Positions 14,363-14,440 of a DNA stretch of 14,440 bases are shown piece after piece (within the stretch, counting starts at the first letter, position 1; each line of letters opens with the position of its first letter). The translations under genes were made by a program, and so were the position numbers. The notes under the pieces are model-generated. The model was not told the origin of the DNA and ran no database searches. It was given only the letters and a program-made list of their open reading frames with translations. The DNA comes from an uncultured Lachnospiraceae bacterium (GTDB lineage: Bacteria > Bacillota_A > Clostridia > Lachnospirales > Lachnospiraceae): the NCBI GenBank assembly GCA_947178085.1, contig CAMWWS010000027.1, positions 1 through 14,440 on the forward strand, written 5' to 3'.

Positions 14363-14440
14363 ATGAAGAAAATAATGAGATATATAAAGCTATATCGAAT
14401 CTTTGCAGTGCAGTATATGAAAACGGTAATGCAGTCTAAA
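14363..14440 (+). CDS. Probable second ABC-2/DUF990 permease, N-terminus only
   Basis: An ATG at 14363 with AAAGGGAAG upstream opens 26 codons to the right edge (MKKIMRYIKLYRIFAVQYMK and onwards). The basic amphipathic start resembles that of the preceding permease (MIKFLKVYWNFALNQIK). Three-gene DUF990 exporters normally encode two such permeases in a row, so this is most likely the second. Too little is present for a firm family call. Confidence 0.65.
   Translation, partial: MKKIMRYIKLYRIFAVQYMKTVMQSK

Noticed and set aside
1..14440. CRISPR arrays, tRNA or rRNA genes, insertion sequences, attachment sites and replication origins
   Set aside because: Reading both strands showed no regularly spaced repeats, no tRNA-like acceptor or T-loop sequence, no transposase or integrase motifs, and no DnaA-box cluster.

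Overview
The window looks like a chromosomal segment of a low-to-moderate GC Gram-positive bacterium of the class Clostridia, most likely a Lachnospiraceae-type gut anaerobe. The reasons are strong AGGAGG-type ribosome sites, AT-rich sigma-A promoters, Firmicute protein families, and a gene order that follows the Bacillus subtilis yaaO-tmk-yaaR-holB-yaaT-yabB-rsmI block with local changes. No tRNA, rRNA, CRISPR array, insertion sequence or prophage gene is visible. It is ordinary dense coding DNA, and the longest stretch without a gene is about 170 bases.

Region 1 (1-2022, minus strand) is a regulated exporter module. An OmpR-family response regulator is followed by a BcrA/LanF-type ABC ATPase, and then by an ABC-2 permease that runs off the left edge. 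No sensor kinase lies inside the window. The regulator-ATPase gap carries 11-base direct repeats that could be the regulator's binding site.

Region 2 (2194-5879, plus strand) begins at a promoter region shared divergently with region 1. It holds mscL (with a zinc-ribbon-like tail), a CgeB/DUF3880-like glycosyltransferase-type protein, an HD-domain hydrolase starting at TTG, and an Orn/Lys/Arg decarboxylase family enzyme whose start overlaps the HD gene. The decarboxylase carries a small 12-base tandem repeat in its interdomain linker.

Region 3 (6015-12008, plus strand) is an informational and housekeeping block: a divergent guanylate kinase-like protein (where Bacillus has tmk), yaaR, holB (DNA polymerase III delta prime), ricT/yaaT, a TrmN6-type tRNA methyltransferase, a DUF4015 putative glycoside hydrolase lipoprotein, and rsmI. 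The yaaQ, yabA and yazA genes of the Bacillus block are absent.

Region 4 (12009-12456) is a stand-alone acpP with two tandem promoters and a downstream terminator-like hairpin. A short 21-codon ORF overlaps the 5' arm of that hairpin.

Region 5 (12496-14440) is a second ABC exporter: an ATPase, a DUF990-type six-helix permease, and the first 26 codons of what is probably the second permease. Nothing here stands out as an obviously new system. The most checkable oddities are the guanylate kinase-like protein in the tmk slot, the kinase-less regulator/ABC module with its repeats, the possible attenuator between acpP and the ABC genes, and the mscL-glycosyltransferase-HD-decarboxylase gene set.
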